Shown here piece by piece: positions 1 to 12,708 of a stretch of 64,000 bases of DNA (position 1 is its first letter; each line of letters starts with the position of its first letter). The notes beneath the pieces were generated by a model, which did not search any database, was not told the DNA's origin, and worked only from the letters and a program-made list of their open reading frames with translations. Made by a program: the position numbers and the translations under genes. The DNA is from Bos javanicus (lineage: Eukaryota; Chordata; Mammalia; Artiodactyla; Bovidae): the NCBI RefSeq assembly GCF_032452875.1, contig NC_083876.1, positions 22,914,001-22,978,000 on the forward strand. Reading direction: 5' to 3'.

Positions 1-483
1 GAATTATTTCTGGTATTTCCTACAAAGATATCATAAACCTCAATCACGTTAGACCTATAAAATCAACAAGATACTTCAAATGGAATAATGAACTAAAAAT
101 CAACTGAAACTTATTTCAATTTAAACTTGTGATTTTTAAAGTACTGGGAGAGGGCAAGTTTTCCTAGGAGACCAGAGCTGTCAACCAGGTAACCTTAGTC
201 TAAGAGATCAAATGCAAGCAGAGGACACACCATCCTTATTTCCAAACTTTCGTCTTGCCAAAATTCCCTAGAGAAGAAACGGTGGCCTATCTATTTTTAA
301 AGAGACAATGAGAAGGGAGAAAAAAGTCACCTCTAATAAAAATGGTGAAATTGAGACTGAATCAGACACCAATCAATATTAAGAAAAGAACCTGAGAAAA
401 TAGAAAGGTGATATATAGTCTTCTAGGAAACATAGGTCATTTAATGTAACAAAGGCAAAAATGACAAAATAGAGATGATATAG
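1..483. other. No recognised feature
   Basis: AT-rich DNA with only short open frames on either strand and no repeat family I can name. Presumably UBE3D intron or flank, judging only from the exons further right. Confidence 0.5.
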
Positions 484-1104
484 TGGAAATAGTGTCAGAC
501 TTTATTTTTTGGGGCTCCAAAATCACTGCAGATGGTGATTGCAGCCATGAAATTAAAAGACCCTTACTCTTTGGAAGGAAAGTTATGACCAACCTAGATA
601 GCATATTGAAAAGCAGAGATATTACTTTGCCAACAAAGGTCCGTCTAGTCAAGGCTATGGTATTTCCAGTGGTCATGTATGGATGTGAGAGTTGGACTGT
701 GAAGAAAGATGAGCGCCGAAGAATTGATGCTTTTGAACTGTGGTGTTGGAGAAGATTCTTGAGAGTCCCTTGGACTGCAAGGAGATCCAACAAGTCCATC
801 CAAAAGGAGATCAGTCCTGGATGTTCATTGGAAGGACTGATGCTGAAGCTGAAACTCCAGGACTTTGGCCACCTCATGCGAAGAGTTGACTCATTGGAAA
901 AGACTCTGATGCTGGGAGGGATTGGGGGCAGGAGGAGAAGGGGACAACAGAGGACGAGATGGCTGGATGGCATCACCGACTCAATGGACATGAGTTTGCG
1001 TGAACTCTGGGAGTTGGTGATGGACAGGGACGCCTGGCGTGCTGTGATTCATGCATGGGGTGAGCAAAGGGTCAGACATGACTGAGCGACTGAACTGAAC
1101 TGAA
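484..1104 (+). mobile_element. BovB LINE (RTE clade), 5'-truncated 3' end
   Basis: The copy starts inside the C-terminal part of the BovB ORF2 and ends with the typical ACTGAACTGAACTGAA tail. About 200 codons remain open to the natural terminator (VRHD then TGA at 1083-1085). The frame shows the family blocks PTKVRLVKAMVFPVVMYGCE, ELWCWRR and RTRWLDGITDSMDMS. Reverse transcriptase and endonuclease regions are absent, so it cannot move on its own. Absence of stops or frameshifts suggests a fairly young insertion. I could not define a convincing target-site duplication. Confidence 0.92.
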
Positions 1105-3017
1105 TACCTCTACCAAAAATTACAATTATATCACGAATCCAACATACTGTATGGTATAAAAGAGCTCAACTTGAAAATATTTAATCTCATGTTTCTCATA
1201 TTTTAGTAGTTGATTTGGACACTTCAGTCCCAAAAAAGATTTAAAAATAGACAGTTAATGAAGTTGAAATATAATATTGTTTATATCTGTAGATTCTTAA
1301 AGTTCAATTTCAAAGCTATAACAATGATAGTCTCATTAATGTAAGCACTCAAGATATTAAATCAGGCAAATGATCAAAACTTGGTGCTAGAATCATTAAA
1401 AAAAAATACTACCATTTAAAACATAATTTGAATTCTTATATATTATCAAGAACACAAAATTCTGAAACAACGAAATATGCTGGCATAAAACTCCACCATA
1501 TTTAAATATTTTAAAAGTACTAATTTCTAAAAATAGAACCTGAAAAATATACATACCAACAACTGTTTATAAATTTCAAAATAATGTTCATTAAGTAATG
1601 AACAGTATTTCTTCGAAATTACAGTGTTTTCTTCGAAAATCACAGAAAAAAAATGAGCTTTTAAAAGTCAAAAATGTCAACACAATTCTTCAATTTCCTT
1701 TTAATTAAAAGGGCTCCAGAGAGAAGAGATTTTGGTACACAATTCCTAAAAGCTATGGCTTTCAAACTTTGCTCCTAAGACCTACAAGCTTGTCAAGAGA
1801 GGAATACAGACTTCTTATATGCGGAGAAATGGTCCTGCTTAAACAAGATACCAACAAAGCAATCTCAAAATTAAGTGTATTAATTCAAGTCAAGAGATTT
1901 TGCTTTTTTATAAATGCCTGTAATACTGCAAGATACCAGTTGTTGAGAACACACAACTGGCATTATCTTATCACTGAAGAAGAGAACTGACTCTATAAAC
2001 ATGCCTGGCAGAAATGTCCTAATTAGAAGTAATATCATTAAAGATGTCTTAATTTGAAGAAGTTCATCTAAAGAGGCCAGCTCTTCCTTCTGTTGTTGTT
2101 TTTTTTTTTTTTTAAACTTTCTGTCGTAGAAAATGTCAAGTATACAAAAGGATATCTGGAAGAAAACAAATTTAAAAATCTTATGTCATACTCAAAATTA
2201 AAGTCAAGATATACTAATGGCATAGGCGTAAAACAAATCGATAAAAAAGAATCTTTCCAGAAAAATCTAAGAAATTACACCAAACTCATAAACCATAAGG
2301 GATTTATATTTTTTAAAGTGGTATTGTTAATGAACAAAAAAAATCTTTAAAAGTTAACAGGCAGAAGGCTTAAACTATTGTGATACAAAGAACTATTATA
2401 TATTTATAAAAGAACAAAAAATGCAAACTCATTTTTTAAAATGCTTTCAAGTAGTGCTTTCTAAACCATTTAAAGGTCACAGATCTACATAATATGATTA
2501 AAACTATGGACTCTCTCCCCACAACAGTGTTCACTTATACAAAGAGAACTTTGCACAGAATTTTGAGTGTTTCTCAGACCACCTAATTCCCCAAGTCTAA
2601 TGACCTCCTTTCATAATCATGAAATCATACAATATATGGCCTTTTTTTTTTCTGGCTTCTTTCACTTAGCATGTTTTTAAGATTCATGAACCTGAGAATA
2701 AGAATCACCATTTTTTAGGTTAAAGTCTGATTTCTAATTTACCATTTTTGATAAAATACTTCAAAAGTTTCACTAATATTTGTGTTAGCATATCTTAATG
2801 AGTATAACCATTTAGAAAAAAAATTTTTAATAGCAATACAAATGTATGGTGACTATAAAAATATTGCCATCCTCTGAACAAATTTATACTATAATGAGAA
2901 ATTATTTGTGAATGTTAAAATGAGGGAAGCTTGCATTTTTAAACCTAGAAAATAGAAAGATAGCAATACAATGTTTCTTGACAGTCAAACCAAAAAAGCT
3001 TATATTTAATTCATTTT
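1105..3017. other. AT-rich interval with a probable L1 scrap
   Basis: Mostly unrecognised AT-rich sequence with a T-run near 2098-2114 and no coding signal. About 2630-2690 (ending CTTTCACTTAGCATG) resembles the 3' untranslated region of an old L1 read on the minus strand. Confidence 0.45.
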
Positions 3018-3116
3018 AAAATAACAAAAATATCGATTCATTTCGATATTTGGCAAAACCAATACAATACTGTAAAGTTTAAAAATAAAATAAATAAAAT
3101 AAAATAACAAAAATAT
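3018..3116 (+). mobile_element. Very short young L1 3'-end insertion with 16-bp TSD
   Basis: A 67-bp insert (3034-3100) carries only the last bases of a bovine L1 3' end (CATTTCGATATTTGGCAAAA region) plus a TAAA-rich tail. It is flanked by identical 16-bp copies AAAATAACAAAAATAT at 3018-3033 and 3101-3116. The same 3' end appears in opposite orientation at about 35919-36277. This is an extreme 5' truncation. Confidence 0.88.
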
Positions 3117-3191
3117 TTCATTTATAACTAAAGTACTTTTTATTATAGTTTTTAATTTAATTTTTATTTTCTATTGGGGTATAGTTTATTT

Positions 3192-3466
3192 TGGGAGAAG
3201 GCAATGGCACCCCACTCCAGTACTATTGCCCGGAAAATCCCATGGATGGAGGAGCATGGTAGGCTGCAGTCCATGGGGTCTCTAAGAGTCAGACATGACT
3301 GAGCAACTTCACTTTCACTTTCCACTTTCATGCACTGGAGAAGGAAATGGCAACCCACTCCAGTGTTCTTGCCTGGAGAATCCCACGGACGGAGAAGCCT
3401 GGTAGGCTGCAGTCCATGGGGTCGCACAGAGTCGGACACGACTGAAGCAACTTAATAGCAGCAGCA
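3192..3466 (+). mobile_element. Bov-A2 SINE nested in the L1
   Basis: Two related Bov-A units sit head to tail, each with the CACTCCAGT...CCTGG...GAGTCGGACACGACTGA signature. The tail is AATAGCAGCAGCA. The target-site duplication TAGTTTATTT is at 3182-3191 and 3467-3476, and its sequence belongs to the interrupted L1, proving insertion order. Confidence 0.93.
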
Positions 3467-3834
3467 TAGTTTATTTATAATGTATTAATTTCAGGTGTAC
3501 AGCAAAGTGGTACAGTTATACATATACACATATTCATTCTTTTTCAGATTCTCTTCCTACTTAGATTATTATAGAATATTGAGTAGAATTCCCTGTGCTA
3601 CACAGTAGGTCCTTGTTGATTATCTGTTTCAAATTGTAGTGTGTTAATGTTAAATTCAAACTCATATTTATCCCCCCTATCCCACACCTTTCCCCTTTGG
3701 TAACCATATGTTGTTTTCAAAGTCTGTGAATCTGTCTTTATTTTGTAAATAAATTCATTCTTATCATCTTTTTATATTCCACATACAAGTGACATCATAT
3801 GATGTGTCTGACTTTTTCTGACTTAACCTCGCTA

Positions 3835-5616
3835 AGCAAGAAGAGATAAGAAAGCCTTCCTCAGCGATCAATCCAAAGAAAGAGAGGAAAACAACAGAAT
3901 GGAAAAGACTAGAAATCTCTTCAAGAAAATTAGTGATACCTAGGGAACATTTCAGGCAAAGATGGGCTCGATAAAGGACAGAAATGGTATGGACCTGACA
4001 GAAGCAGAAGATATTAAGAAGAGGTGGCAAGAATACACAGAAGAACTATACAAAAAAGATCTTCACGACTAAGATAATCACGATGGTGTGATCACTCACC
4101 TAAAGCCAGACATCCTGGAATGTGAAGTGAAGTGGGCCTTAGAAAGCATCACTACGAACAAAGCTAGTGGAGGTGACGGAATTCCAGTTGAGCTATTTCA
4201 AATCCTGAAAGATGATGCTGCGAAAGTGCTGCACTCAATATGCCAGCAAATTTGGAAAACTCAGCAGTGGTCACAGGACTGGAAAAGGTCAGTTATCATT
4301 CCAATCCCAAAGAAAGGCAATGCCAAAGAATGCTCAAACTACCGCACAATTACACTCATCTCACATGCTAGTAAAGTAATGCTCAAAATTCTCCAAGCCA
4401 GGCTTCAGCAATACATGAACTGTGAACTTCCAGATGTTCAAGCTGGTTTTAGAAAAGGCAGAGGAACCAGAGATCAAATTGCCAACATCCGATGGATCAT
4501 CAAAAAAGCAAGAGAGTTTCAGAAAAACATCTATTTCTGCTTTATTGACTATGCCAAAGCCTTTGACTATGTGGATCACAATAAACTGTGGAAAATTCTG
4601 AAAGAGATGGGAATACCAGACCACCTGACCTGCCTCTTGAGAAACCTATATGCAGGTTAGGAAGCAACAGTTAGAACTGGACATGGAACAACAGACTGGT
4701 TCCAAATAGGAAAAGGAGTATGTCAAGGCTGTATACTGTTACCCTGCTTATTTAATTTCTATGCAGAGTACATCATGAGAAACGCTGGGCTGTATGAAGC
4801 ACAAGCTGGAATCAAGATTGCCAGGAGAAATATCAATAACCTCAGATATGCAGATGACACCACCCTTATGGCAGAAAGTGAAGAGGAACTAAAAAGCCTC
4901 TTGATGAAAGTGAAAGTGGAGAGTGAAAAAGTTGGCTTAAAGCTCAACATTCAGAAAACGAAGATCATGGCATCTGGTCCCATTACTTCATGGGAAATAG
5001 ATGGGGAAACAGTGTCAGACTTTATTTTTCTGGCTCCAAAATCACTGCAGATGGTGATTGTAGCCATGAAATTAAAAGGCGCTTACTCCTTGGAAGAAAA
5101 GTTATGACTAACCTAGATAGCGTATTGAAAAGCAGAGACATTACTTTGCCTACAAAGGTCCATCTAGTCAAGGCTATGGTTTTTCCAGTGGTCATGTATG
5201 GATGTGAGAGTTGGACTTTGAAGAAAGCTGAGCACTGAAGAATTGATGCTTTTGAACTGTGGTGTTGGAGAAGACTCTTGAGAGTCCCTTGGACTGCAAG
5301 GAGAGCCAACCAGTCCATTCTGAAGGAGATCAGCCCTGGGATATCTTTGGAGGGAATGATGCTAAAGCTGAAACTCCAGTACTTTGGCCACCTCATGCAA
5401 AGAGTTGACTCATGGGAAAAGACTCTGATGCTGGGAGGGATTGAGGGCAGGAGGAAAAGGGGACGACAGAGGATGAGATGGCTGGATGGCACCACTGACT
5501 CGATGGACATGAGTTTGGGTGAACTCTGGTAGTTGGTGATGGACAGTGAGGCCTGGCATCCTTTGATTCATGGGATCGCAAAGAGTCGGACACGACTGAG
5601 CAACTCAAATGAACTG
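3835..5616 (+). mobile_element. BovB LINE, 5'-truncated 1.8-kb copy with broken RT gene
   Basis: This is the largest BovB piece here. It covers part of the linker, the reverse transcriptase domain and the C-terminal region of ORF2. Visible RT landmarks are FIDYAKAFDYVDH (motif A, about 4540-4578), GKGVCQGCILLPCLFN (motif B, about 4711-4758, with changes in the usually conserved part) and RYADDTTL (motif C, about 4845-4868). The frame is dead: a TAG stop at 4658-4660, a one-base loss near 5030 that shifts frame, TGA at 5236-5238 and TAG at 5530-5532. Imperfect target-site duplication in the host L1 is AACCTCGCTA at 3825-3834 and AACTTCGCTTA at 5617-5627. The endonuclease domain is missing. Confidence 0.95.
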
Positions 5617-6079
5617 AACTTCGCTTAGTATGATAATCTCTAATCCATCCATTTTGCTGCAAATAGCATTATTTCATTATTTTTTATGTCTGAATAATAT
5701 TTCATTGTATTAATACATAGGTATCACATCTTCTCTATCCAATCTCCAGTCAATGGACATGTAGATTGCTTCCACGTCAGTGTTGCAATGAACACTGGGG
5801 TGCATGTATCCTTTCAAAGTAAGGTCTTCTCTGGATATATGCCCAGAAGTAGGATGGCTGGGTCATAACGTAGTTCTATTTTTAGCTTTTTAAGGAACCT
5901 CCATAGTGTTCTCCATAGTTGCTGTACCAATTTACATTCCCACCAACAGTGTAGTAGGGCTCCCTCTTCTCCACACCATTCTCAGCATTTATTGCTTGCA
6001 GACATTTGGATGATGGTCATTTTGACTGGTGTGAGGTGATACTTCCTTGTAGTTTTGATTTACCTTTCTCTAATAATGA

Positions 6080-6284
6080 ACACTGGGAAAGACCCTGATG
6101 CTGGGAAAGATTGAAGTCAGGAGGAGAAGGGGACGACAGAGGATGAGATGGGTGGATGGCATCACTGACTCAAGGGACATGAGTTTGAGTAGGCTCCGGG
6201 AGTTTGTAATGGATAGGGAAGCCTGGCGTGCTGCAGTCCATGGAGTTGCAAAGTTGGACATGACTGAGTAACTGAACTGAAGTG
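6080..6284 (+). mobile_element. BovB 3' fragment nested in the same L1
   Basis: About 205 bp of an older BovB variant (GACCCTGATGCTGGGAAAGA type) ending GAACTGAAGTG. Flanked by AATAATGA at 6072-6079 and 6285-6292; this octamer is part of the L1 target. Confidence 0.9.
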
Positions 6285-6605
6285 AATAATGAGCAATGCT
6301 GAACATCTTTTCATGTGCTTTTTGACCATCTTATGTCTTCTCTGGAGAAGTGGCTATTTAGATCTTCAGCCCATTTTTTGATTGGGTTGTTTTTTGGATA
6401 TTGAGCTGTATGAGCTCTTGTACATTTTAAAGATATCATAATCCCTTGTCAATCACTTTGTTTGCAAATATTTTCTCTCATTTTGTGGGTCATCTTTTCA
6501 TTTTGTTTATGGTTTCCTTTAATGTGCAAAAGCTTTTAAGTTTAATTAGGTCCCATTTGTTTATTGTTGGGTTTTTTGGTTACATTATTGATATAAACAT
6601 TCAAA

Positions 6606-9600
6606 ACCTATAAACTTGCTTTAGTTAGTGAAAGAAACATGTATTTTCAGTGGAAGTATACTTTGGTACCAAAGTTCATCTCCTATTAACATCCCAGGCA
6701 TCATCTTCAATTCTGCTTTCTAATATTTATAACACTGAGTTTTAGAAACTAGCAAAAATAAGTCACTACTTCAGAATATGAAACCCTCCAAAATCAGGAC
6801 CTAAGTGATGACTGCTAATCTACACTGATATGGAAAGATAGTCACAATGTTTTCACAAGTTAAAACACACACACATACACACACACACACACAGAAGTAA
6901 AATAAAGAAAAATTCATATCGTTAAAATTAATTTCTGTAAAACAAAATCTTTTAACCATATCTTTTTGTGTATATATACATAAAGAGATATACACAAGGA
7001 GGAGTGCCAAAAATGTTAATAGCAGTCTCCTATGCAGACTGAAATTCTAAGAATTCTGCTTGCTTTCTTCAACTGTATTTTCCTGTATTGTTTTAAATGT
7101 TTACAATGAAAATGACTATTTTGATGATCCTATAAAAAGTTAAAGCTATTTTCACTTTGAAAATACATGAAACCTATTTTTGAATGTTTACAATAGGTGT
7201 TAACATTATATTAAGATATAGTTTTTAATGCAAGAAATCAAGCAAATCATCTTACAAGTACTTTAAATCTTTAAAAATGTACTGAAACTAACTTAATCAG
7301 TGGTCTTTTCCATGAAAAAAAGTACTCGAGATGGTAAATTTCAAATCCAAGATTTTCATCATTGTCAGCGTCACTCAAGTTATTCTAGATATAAAAAATT
7401 GTGATTTTTACAAACTGACATATTTGGTGGTTGCTGTTAATAGCACTTTGTTTAGATAACAACAACAACAAAAAAAAAACACACACAAGTGATACTACTT
7501 GAGGTGACCTGAATAGATATATTATTAGGAGACAATAAAGAGATGTTAATAAAACTAGGGAGACTTCTTTTAAGTGCCACAGGAAAAAAGGTTGCATGAA
7601 AGGAACATAAGGCAAAATTATTTCAGGTAATTCCCATGAAGTCAGAACAAGGTAAAAGTCTGTATTATTTGCTTTTGTACTTTGCCAAAATAAAGAAGGG
7701 AATGTAGTTTCTTTGGAAAGTCAGTGTTCAACCCACCATCCATTCGTTTTTTAGTTACTTCCAATAAAATTATATTAACAGCCAATCTGCCTGGTGCTAT
7801 GATCCCATTAGGTCATGTAACCAAAGCAGAGCCAGCCTAAGTCTAATCAGACCAAACAGCTGTTTTAACAGTTGGATTTCTCCAAAATTAAAATATTCTA
7901 TTCCTGACAGTGCCTAGCAACTCAACTGTTACAACAGCTGCTCAAATTGAAGAGTTAAAACCAAGTGTACATAGAGTCTTCTTCCCATTTGCAACTGCTT
8001 TGAGATTCTTCCAGAATAGAAGTTTCTAAACTGAAGTTGATTTTGACATTTTCCCAACCTGTTTAAAGTTTTATGCTTGTACTGTATCTACCTCTGGCCT
8101 TCAGCCAACATTCCTGCCATCAGCATCTCTCTCAGTGTTTGCCCTCTGTCTCCTCTATGCTCTGCATCATAATTGCCAGCTGGTAGTTTGGTGCTTCCCT
8201 CATTAGAAATATTATCTGTGTGCTTCACACCCTTATTCTTTCTTCTCTGTACTGTCTCAGAATCAGAGGTGGAAACTCAGAAGTTCCCAGATTCCACTAA
8301 GTGAAATACTACTTCCAATGACTTACATTAGTACTCTTAAGGTTAATTGTTGAGCTAACACCCTTAAAAAACAATTCACAAATGCTCACTGGCAAGAAGT
8401 TCTCATTTTTGATCTCATATGTCTTTAAAACTCTGCATTTGTTGCCATGATTTCACTCAGACATGTCTGTTTGTTCAATTCTTTATACTCACCCTGTAAC
8501 ACAGAAACCTATCCACCAACAATCATATTATCAACAATAAGTTTTATCTGTCGATCCATCTCTCAACTTCACCTTTTTATCCACACATTCATCCATTTAT
8601 CCACTCACCTTCTCCTCAAAAATTTCTGGAAAAAAAAAAAAAATTTCTGCAAGCTGGGCTGAACACACCCAAGCTAAATTGACTGTGCTAAGTTCTTAAA
8701 GGCTGCAAAAGATCTTGTCCCTGATTTTGTTAACATTTGCTCTCTACCCTCACAAGGTCCTTACTCCCCATAATTGTACCACATCACAGATAATTTAAAA
8801 TCTTAACTCTCAGGGTCTAAAAATAGATTCACTGCAGGACCCAGACTCATCAAACCAGCACATACCTACAAAGAAGCTGAACACGTTTTAAGACTGCAAA
8901 ATTTTTCCTGCGGCAGCTTCGGCTCTTCTGCTGGGTTATGTACAGAGCGATTTGGGCACATTAATCTTACAAACATTATCCTTTTCATGGCCCTCTTCTC
9001 AGCAGGGAAGAGAGAAGTCAAAAACTTTAACAAGTACAGATGCCATAAGTGAAAAGTGCCCACAGACCTTGTATCAGGTAATACTGTCCTGGGGCAACTC
9101 AACTTCAATGAGGCACCAGAGTGCTCTGGGAAACAGGACTCTCGGGCTGAAAGCCCTTTAGGTAAGTTATGCACACCCTAAATTACCAGCATAGTAGAGT
9201 TAAATTTTTAATTAAAGGAGACCTTGAAACACTGGTTCTGATGTTATTATCCCCTTCCTATCATATCAGTGCTGAAGACACTAGCCCCAAAGTTTCTGTA
9301 CTTTATTTTTGAATCAGTCTGCAGAACAGGATTCATTCTCCCAGCTTTCAGTATTGTTAGGATAAGTTTTGCTTTCCAGGGCTAAACATAGAAAAGTTTT
9401 CATTTTTAATAAGAGCTTAGATAAATAACCCTAAATCCCAAAGGGCCTCGTTAAAGCAGCCTCATAAAAGTTTTACACTTGCATATGAGTTTAGGGGAAA
9501 AAAAAAAAAAAAAAACCTGTCTACCTAGCGGTTTGAGCTCCTGCTGACTTCTCTAGCCTTGGGGAAGTTATTGTTGAAATTCATATGTCTTGCTATTTCA

Positions 9601-10079
9601 GATGATTTAAAGCAGTCTATTATGATAAATCACCATGAAATACACCAAATGAAAGACACTGTTCAAACAAAAATCTCAATTTTAAATACATAAAATACAC
9701 ACAATGCACTCATCCGTGTGTTTAAATAGCATTAGGGTTCTGGTACGGTACTCATCTAACCACATATTTTATCCTCAGAGCCTATGATGCAAAAACACAT
9801 TTTGTATGAGGTGATCTATTTTCCCTTTTTCTTTAGGAGGTCATTTCAACACATTCTGACTTTACCCTGGAGAATTAAAGTCTAGGCAAGAAAGTTCCTA
9901 TCAAACTGGAAAATAAATCAGTTGGAATAACAAGAACATAAGTAGTGGGCAATGTTAACATTTTATCACCTCCCTTCCAAGACCTAGAATGATCAAGACT
10001 GACATGGGATATATTTAAAAGGTGAGAGAATGATTGCAAACAGAACAGAATCTCATATGTTCAAACAATGAAACACCAG
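6606..10079. other. Largely unrecognised intronic or intergenic sequence
   Basis: Holds a CA microsatellite at 6864-6893, AAC/A-rich tracts near 7461-7490, and a 19-base A-run near 9498-9516. No exon or repeat family could be named with confidence. The stretch 8866-9174 is open on both strands (102 codons minus, 69 plus) and slightly richer in G+C, but matches nothing I know. Confidence 0.45.
6864..6893. repeat. (CA)n microsatellite
   Basis: CA dinucleotide run interrupted once by TA; likely length-polymorphic. Confidence 0.9.
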
Positions 10080-10890
10080 AAATGGCTGGTAAGTGCTTAA
10101 TAAATATTTGTTGAACCAATTTTTAAAAATCATTTTTTGCCATTTTTATTCCATCATAGGACTATCCTCACTAGTACTGATACTTCTCAGACATTGGAAT
10201 CAGAGATCAAGAATTTCTGACTCTAAATGTTTGTTCGATTTCAACAACAGAATCTCAAAATTAGAAACCTGAGAAAAATTAACCCCCCCTGCAATATTCC
10301 TAACACGTGACTGTATGGTCTTGGCTTGAATATCTCCCCAATTCTTTAAATTGAGTGAAATCTATGCTTCACAACCAGAGCCCTTCAGTAAATATCTAAT
10401 CCTTTCTCCTGATTTTTCTCTAAGCTAAACATTCCCCATTTCCTTATATCATACAGATGAGTCTCATTATCATTCTAGTTTTTCAACTTGGTGACCATTT
10501 ATTAAAATACCGCCACCATGATCTTCATCTTCAGAGCAGAATGAAAGTCTGCATAATATATCTTATGTTATCAAAATATTTCATGTATATCAGTTCATTC
10601 AATCTTCATAATAACATTCCAAAATTGGTTTCATTACATGAACTTTACAGACAAGTAGGCTGAAGTTCAAGAGTTTAAATGACATGCATATGACCTCACA
10701 AAAGAACCAAGACTCAGCTCCAGTTCCTCCAATTCCTGAGTGTTTCCATTACTCTTCTGAACCTCAGTCTTCTCAGCTATAAAATAGGGGTAATAATATT
10801 TGGCCTTTAAACATCAAAGCTTTCTTGTGAATATCAAATAAGATAATATATGAAAAAAAGCATAAAAGGTAGGCTTTTATCACTGAAATC
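10080..10890. repeat. MIR-type SINE remnants on both strands
   Basis: About 10085-10125 has the AAGTGCTTAATAAATATTTG ending typical of L2 or MIR tails (plus). About 10570-10735 reads as a MIR in reverse (ACTTTACAGACAAGTAGGCT, then ATGACATGC). About 10755-10890 reads as a MIR in forward sense (CCTCAGTCTTCTCAGC, AAATAGGGGTAATAAT). All are highly diverged. Confidence 0.5.
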
Positions 10891-11119
10891 ATTCATATGT
10901 AGATAAACTCTGCTCTTTCAAGTACTTAATTTATGAGTGAGAAAAGTTCAAGTCACAAATGATATAAATGTTACTGCTTTTGTTTTCAGAATTTAAAGCA
11001 TATGGCAACTAAATGATCCAGGAGTTTTACGAGACTCAGTCCTTAAAGATGTAGGAAAGTCACTCATCTTTTGGAGTTCTGAATTCAGAAAGAAAGCATT
11101 TTCCTGATCATTAAATATC

Positions 11120-12265
11120 AAAACAACAAACAACCCAATCAAAAAATGGGCAGAAGACCCAAGACATTTCTCCAAAAGACATAGAGATGAAAAGAGCCTC
11201 AAGATTGCTAATTATTAGAGAAATGCAAATCAAAAAAACAAAGAGATATTACCTCACACCTGTCAGAAAGGCTATTATCAAAAACTCTACAAATAACAAA
11301 TGTTGGAGAGGATGCAGAGAAAAGGGAACCCTCCTACACTATTGGTGAACACGATGGAAAACAGTATAGTTGGTTTCACAAAGAAACTAAAAATAGAACT
11401 ACCATATGATCCAGCAATTCTACTCCTGGGTATATATCTGGAAAAAAAAAACAAAAATACTAATTCAAAAAGATACACACACCCCAATGTTCACAACAGC
11501 ACTATTTACAATAACAAGGACATGGAAGCAACTCAAGAGCCCCTCAACAGCTAAATGGATAAAGATGCTGTATGCATGCATGCGTGCTAAGTCACTTCAG
11601 TCATGTCCTACTCTTTGCAATTCTATGGACCATAGCCTGCCAGACTCCTCTGTCGATGGGATTCTCCAGGAAAGAATACTGGAGTGAGTTGCCATGCCCC
11701 AATCCAGGAGATTTTCCTGATCCAGGGATCAAACCCACATCTCTTATGCCTCCTGCACTGCAAGTGGATTCTTTACCACTGAGCTACCAAGGGAAGCCCC
11801 AGGATATGGTATATGTGTATGTCTATGTGTGTTTGTGTGTATGTCTATGTGTGCAGTAGAGTATTACTCAGCCATAAAAAGAGAAGGAAATTCTGCCATT
11901 TGCAGCAACATGGATGGACCTAGCGAATATTATGCTTAGTAAAGACAAATACTGTATGACATCACTTACATGTGCAATCTAAAAAATAATACAAGTGAAC
12001 ATATATGCAAAACAGAAGCAGACTCACAGATATAGAAAACAAACTTGTGCCTAACGAAGGGCAGAAGGTAGAGGAAGGAGCAAATTAGGAGCAGGGATTA
12101 ACAGATACAACTACTATGCATAAAACAGATGAGCAACAAGGATATATTGTACAGCACAGGGAATTATAGCCATTATCTTATACTAATTTAGAATACAATC
12201 TACAAAAATACTGAATCAGTGTGCTGTATACTTGAAAGAAATATATATTGTGAATCAACATACTT
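11120..12265 (+). mobile_element. L1 ORF2 end and 3' untranslated region, sense
   Basis: The left part encodes the end of ORF2 (translated remnants include ELPYDPAILLLGIYLEKK at about 11393-11450). The right part is a 3' untranslated region containing GTACAGCACAGGGAATTATA and CTGAATCAGTGTGCTGTATA. It is the same L1 type as the antisense copy at 3130-6605. It is split by a Bov-tA at about 11577-11800, and a TGTGT-rich run follows at about 11812-11853. Several stops and indels break the frame. Confidence 0.88.
11577..11800 (-). mobile_element. Bov-tA SINE nested in L1
   Basis: Reverse-complement Bov-A unit with a tRNA-Glu-like head; the head end reads TTTACCACTGAGCTACCAAG at the right. Flanking L1 matches on both sides (AAAGATGCTGTAT and GATATGGTAT) suggest an imperfect target duplication. 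Confidence 0.88.
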
Positions 12266-12708
12266 CATACATGAGAAGAAAAAGAGTTTTCCCAGAAAAA
12301 TTATGTTATTTTTGCCTGTACTGACCCTTAATATCTTGTCAGTTTGTAGACTATACTATATTACGGATTAATAGATTTTTGTGGACTTGACTGGAAATCT
12401 ATTTGATATTTATAATATTAGTTCTATGAGAACTAAGTTCTATGAGAAATATCCTTCTAGTTCTAAGGAACTGCCTCAGAAAGAAACTTTTGGTATATAC
12501 CCATTTATAGGTGAGAAGAGTCTGTCTTCACTTTTTTTTTGGCTAAAGCCCATTAAAGGTTTTCTAAGCCATGTTAGAATTATTTTAAAATATTATTATA
12601 GTCTAATTTTTCAAGAGGAAGTAGTAGTGTATATTCTAGATCTAGTTGTAGATCTAGAGCCTATCTATCTATAACAAATATGGCAAACGATAAGGTTTAT
12701 TAAAAACT
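12266..12708. other. No recognised feature
   Basis: AT-rich sequence; a short 97-codon open frame at 12381-12674 has no recognisable motif. Confidence 0.4.

Larger units (their letters stand above)
3130..6605 (-). mobile_element. Antisense L1 remnant hosting three later insertions
   Basis: Four pieces (about 3130-3191, 3467-3834, 5617-6079 and 6285-6605) together read as the 3' untranslated region and the C-terminal part of ORF2 of an artiodactyl L1 in reverse orientation. Recognisable minus-strand text includes the poly(A)-side GTATAGTTTATTT region, the CACAGTAGGTCCTTGTTGAT block and the conserved ORF2 end (CACCAACAGTGTAGTAGGGC). The pieces rejoin smoothly once the Bov-A2, the large BovB and the small BovB are removed. 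There is no open L1 frame. Confidence 0.88.

Noticed and set aside
4088..4660. 190-codon reverse transcriptase frame as an active gene
   Set aside because: It is part of a 5'-truncated BovB with several stops and a frameshift, so it is a decayed retroelement.
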